Source of the DNA: Clostridium sp.
GTDB lineage: Bacteria > Bacteroidota > Bacteroidia > Bacteroidales > Muribaculaceae
NCBI GenBank assembly: GCA_023663805.1
Contig: JAMPGR010000014.1
Span: forward strand, 1-34,054
DNA length: 34,054 nt
Direction of reading: 5' to 3'
Shown here: positions 33,942-34,054 of the stretch, in pieces
How the letters are laid out: each line of letters starts with the position of its first letter
How positions within the stretch are numbered: position 1 is the first letter of the stretch
Translations under genes and position numbers: made by a program
The notes under the pieces: generated by a model
The model's database searches: none
The model's input: only the letters and a program-made list of their open reading frames with translations
What the model was told of the DNA's origin: nothing

Positions 33942-34054
33942 ATCTTTATACAATAGTTCGTTAAAAATGGCAAGTTGAAAAGGATGTTGTAAAACATACT
34001 CAACTCTTTGAATTTTAGTAAAATAAATGCTTGAAAAATTTGGCCGAGTGGCGG
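33942..34054. other. Window end, no gene seen
   Basis: 113 bp of AT-rich sequence upstream of the macro-like gene. No complete gene, terminator or clear -7 box was seen. The last dozen bases are GC-rich and could be the edge of a feature that continues outside the window. Confidence 0.4.

Noticed and set aside
34030..34054. Possible 5' part of a tRNA (GGCCGAGTGGCGG resembles a class II D-arm)
   Set aside because: Only the D-arm-like string is present, the candidate acceptor stem is A-rich, and the window ends before anything can be paired.

Overview
The window looks like a GC-rich Bacteroidota chromosome, probably order Bacteroidales. Evidence: several upstream regions carry the Bacteroidetes -7 box TAnnTTTG, twice with a TTTG -33 element about 20 bp away. 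The gene content also fits: a TonB-dependent cobalamin receptor with BtuG-like surface propellers, secreted proteins with Bacteroidota-style C-terminal tails, an OPT transporter and a K+-dependent membrane pyrophosphatase. Family level is uncertain (Muribaculaceae or Rikenellaceae are guesses).

Layout. 1-3.8 kb (minus): ssb, an OPT-family transporter and a MATE exporter run in one direction. A 52-aa plus-strand ORF follows, closed by a bidirectional terminator. 4.1-10.3 kb (minus) is the most notable block, a compact six-gene operon behind a textbook Bacteroidetes promoter. In transcription order it encodes a JAB/JAMM peptidase, an E2-like (UBC-fold) protein, a 64-aa protein, a ThiF/E1-like adenylating enzyme, a two-domain Clp-type AAA+ unfoldase and a membrane protein with an SH3 domain. 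This is a bacterial ubiquitin-like conjugation/deconjugation cassette coupled to an unfoldase; no obvious ubiquitin-like modifier is visible. 10.4-14.8 kb (minus): two overlapping DUF262 genes, one ending in a DUF1524 HNH domain, resemble GmrSD-type type IV restriction, so the area reads as a defence island. 14.9-15.9 kb: a YqiA-like alpha/beta hydrolase with an extra N-terminal domain, ending at a clean intrinsic terminator.

16.0-27.3 kb (plus): an adenosylcobalamin riboswitch leads five tightly packed genes. These are a BtuB-type TonB-dependent receptor, a BtuG-like lipoprotein, a PKD-like surface lipoprotein, a 1548-aa protein containing two almost identical 484-aa propeller units, and a single-propeller paralogue. 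Together they look like an outer-membrane and cell-surface vitamin B12 capture operon; the inner-membrane BtuFCD genes are not in the window.

27.3-34.0 kb: a decayed IS5-like transposase fragment, palindromic intergenic repeats, an unknown 184-aa protein, a secreted propeller-like protein, a Na+/H+-pumping pyrophosphatase, a nitroreductase, and a macro-domain-like A1S_2505-type protein converging on the nitroreductase.
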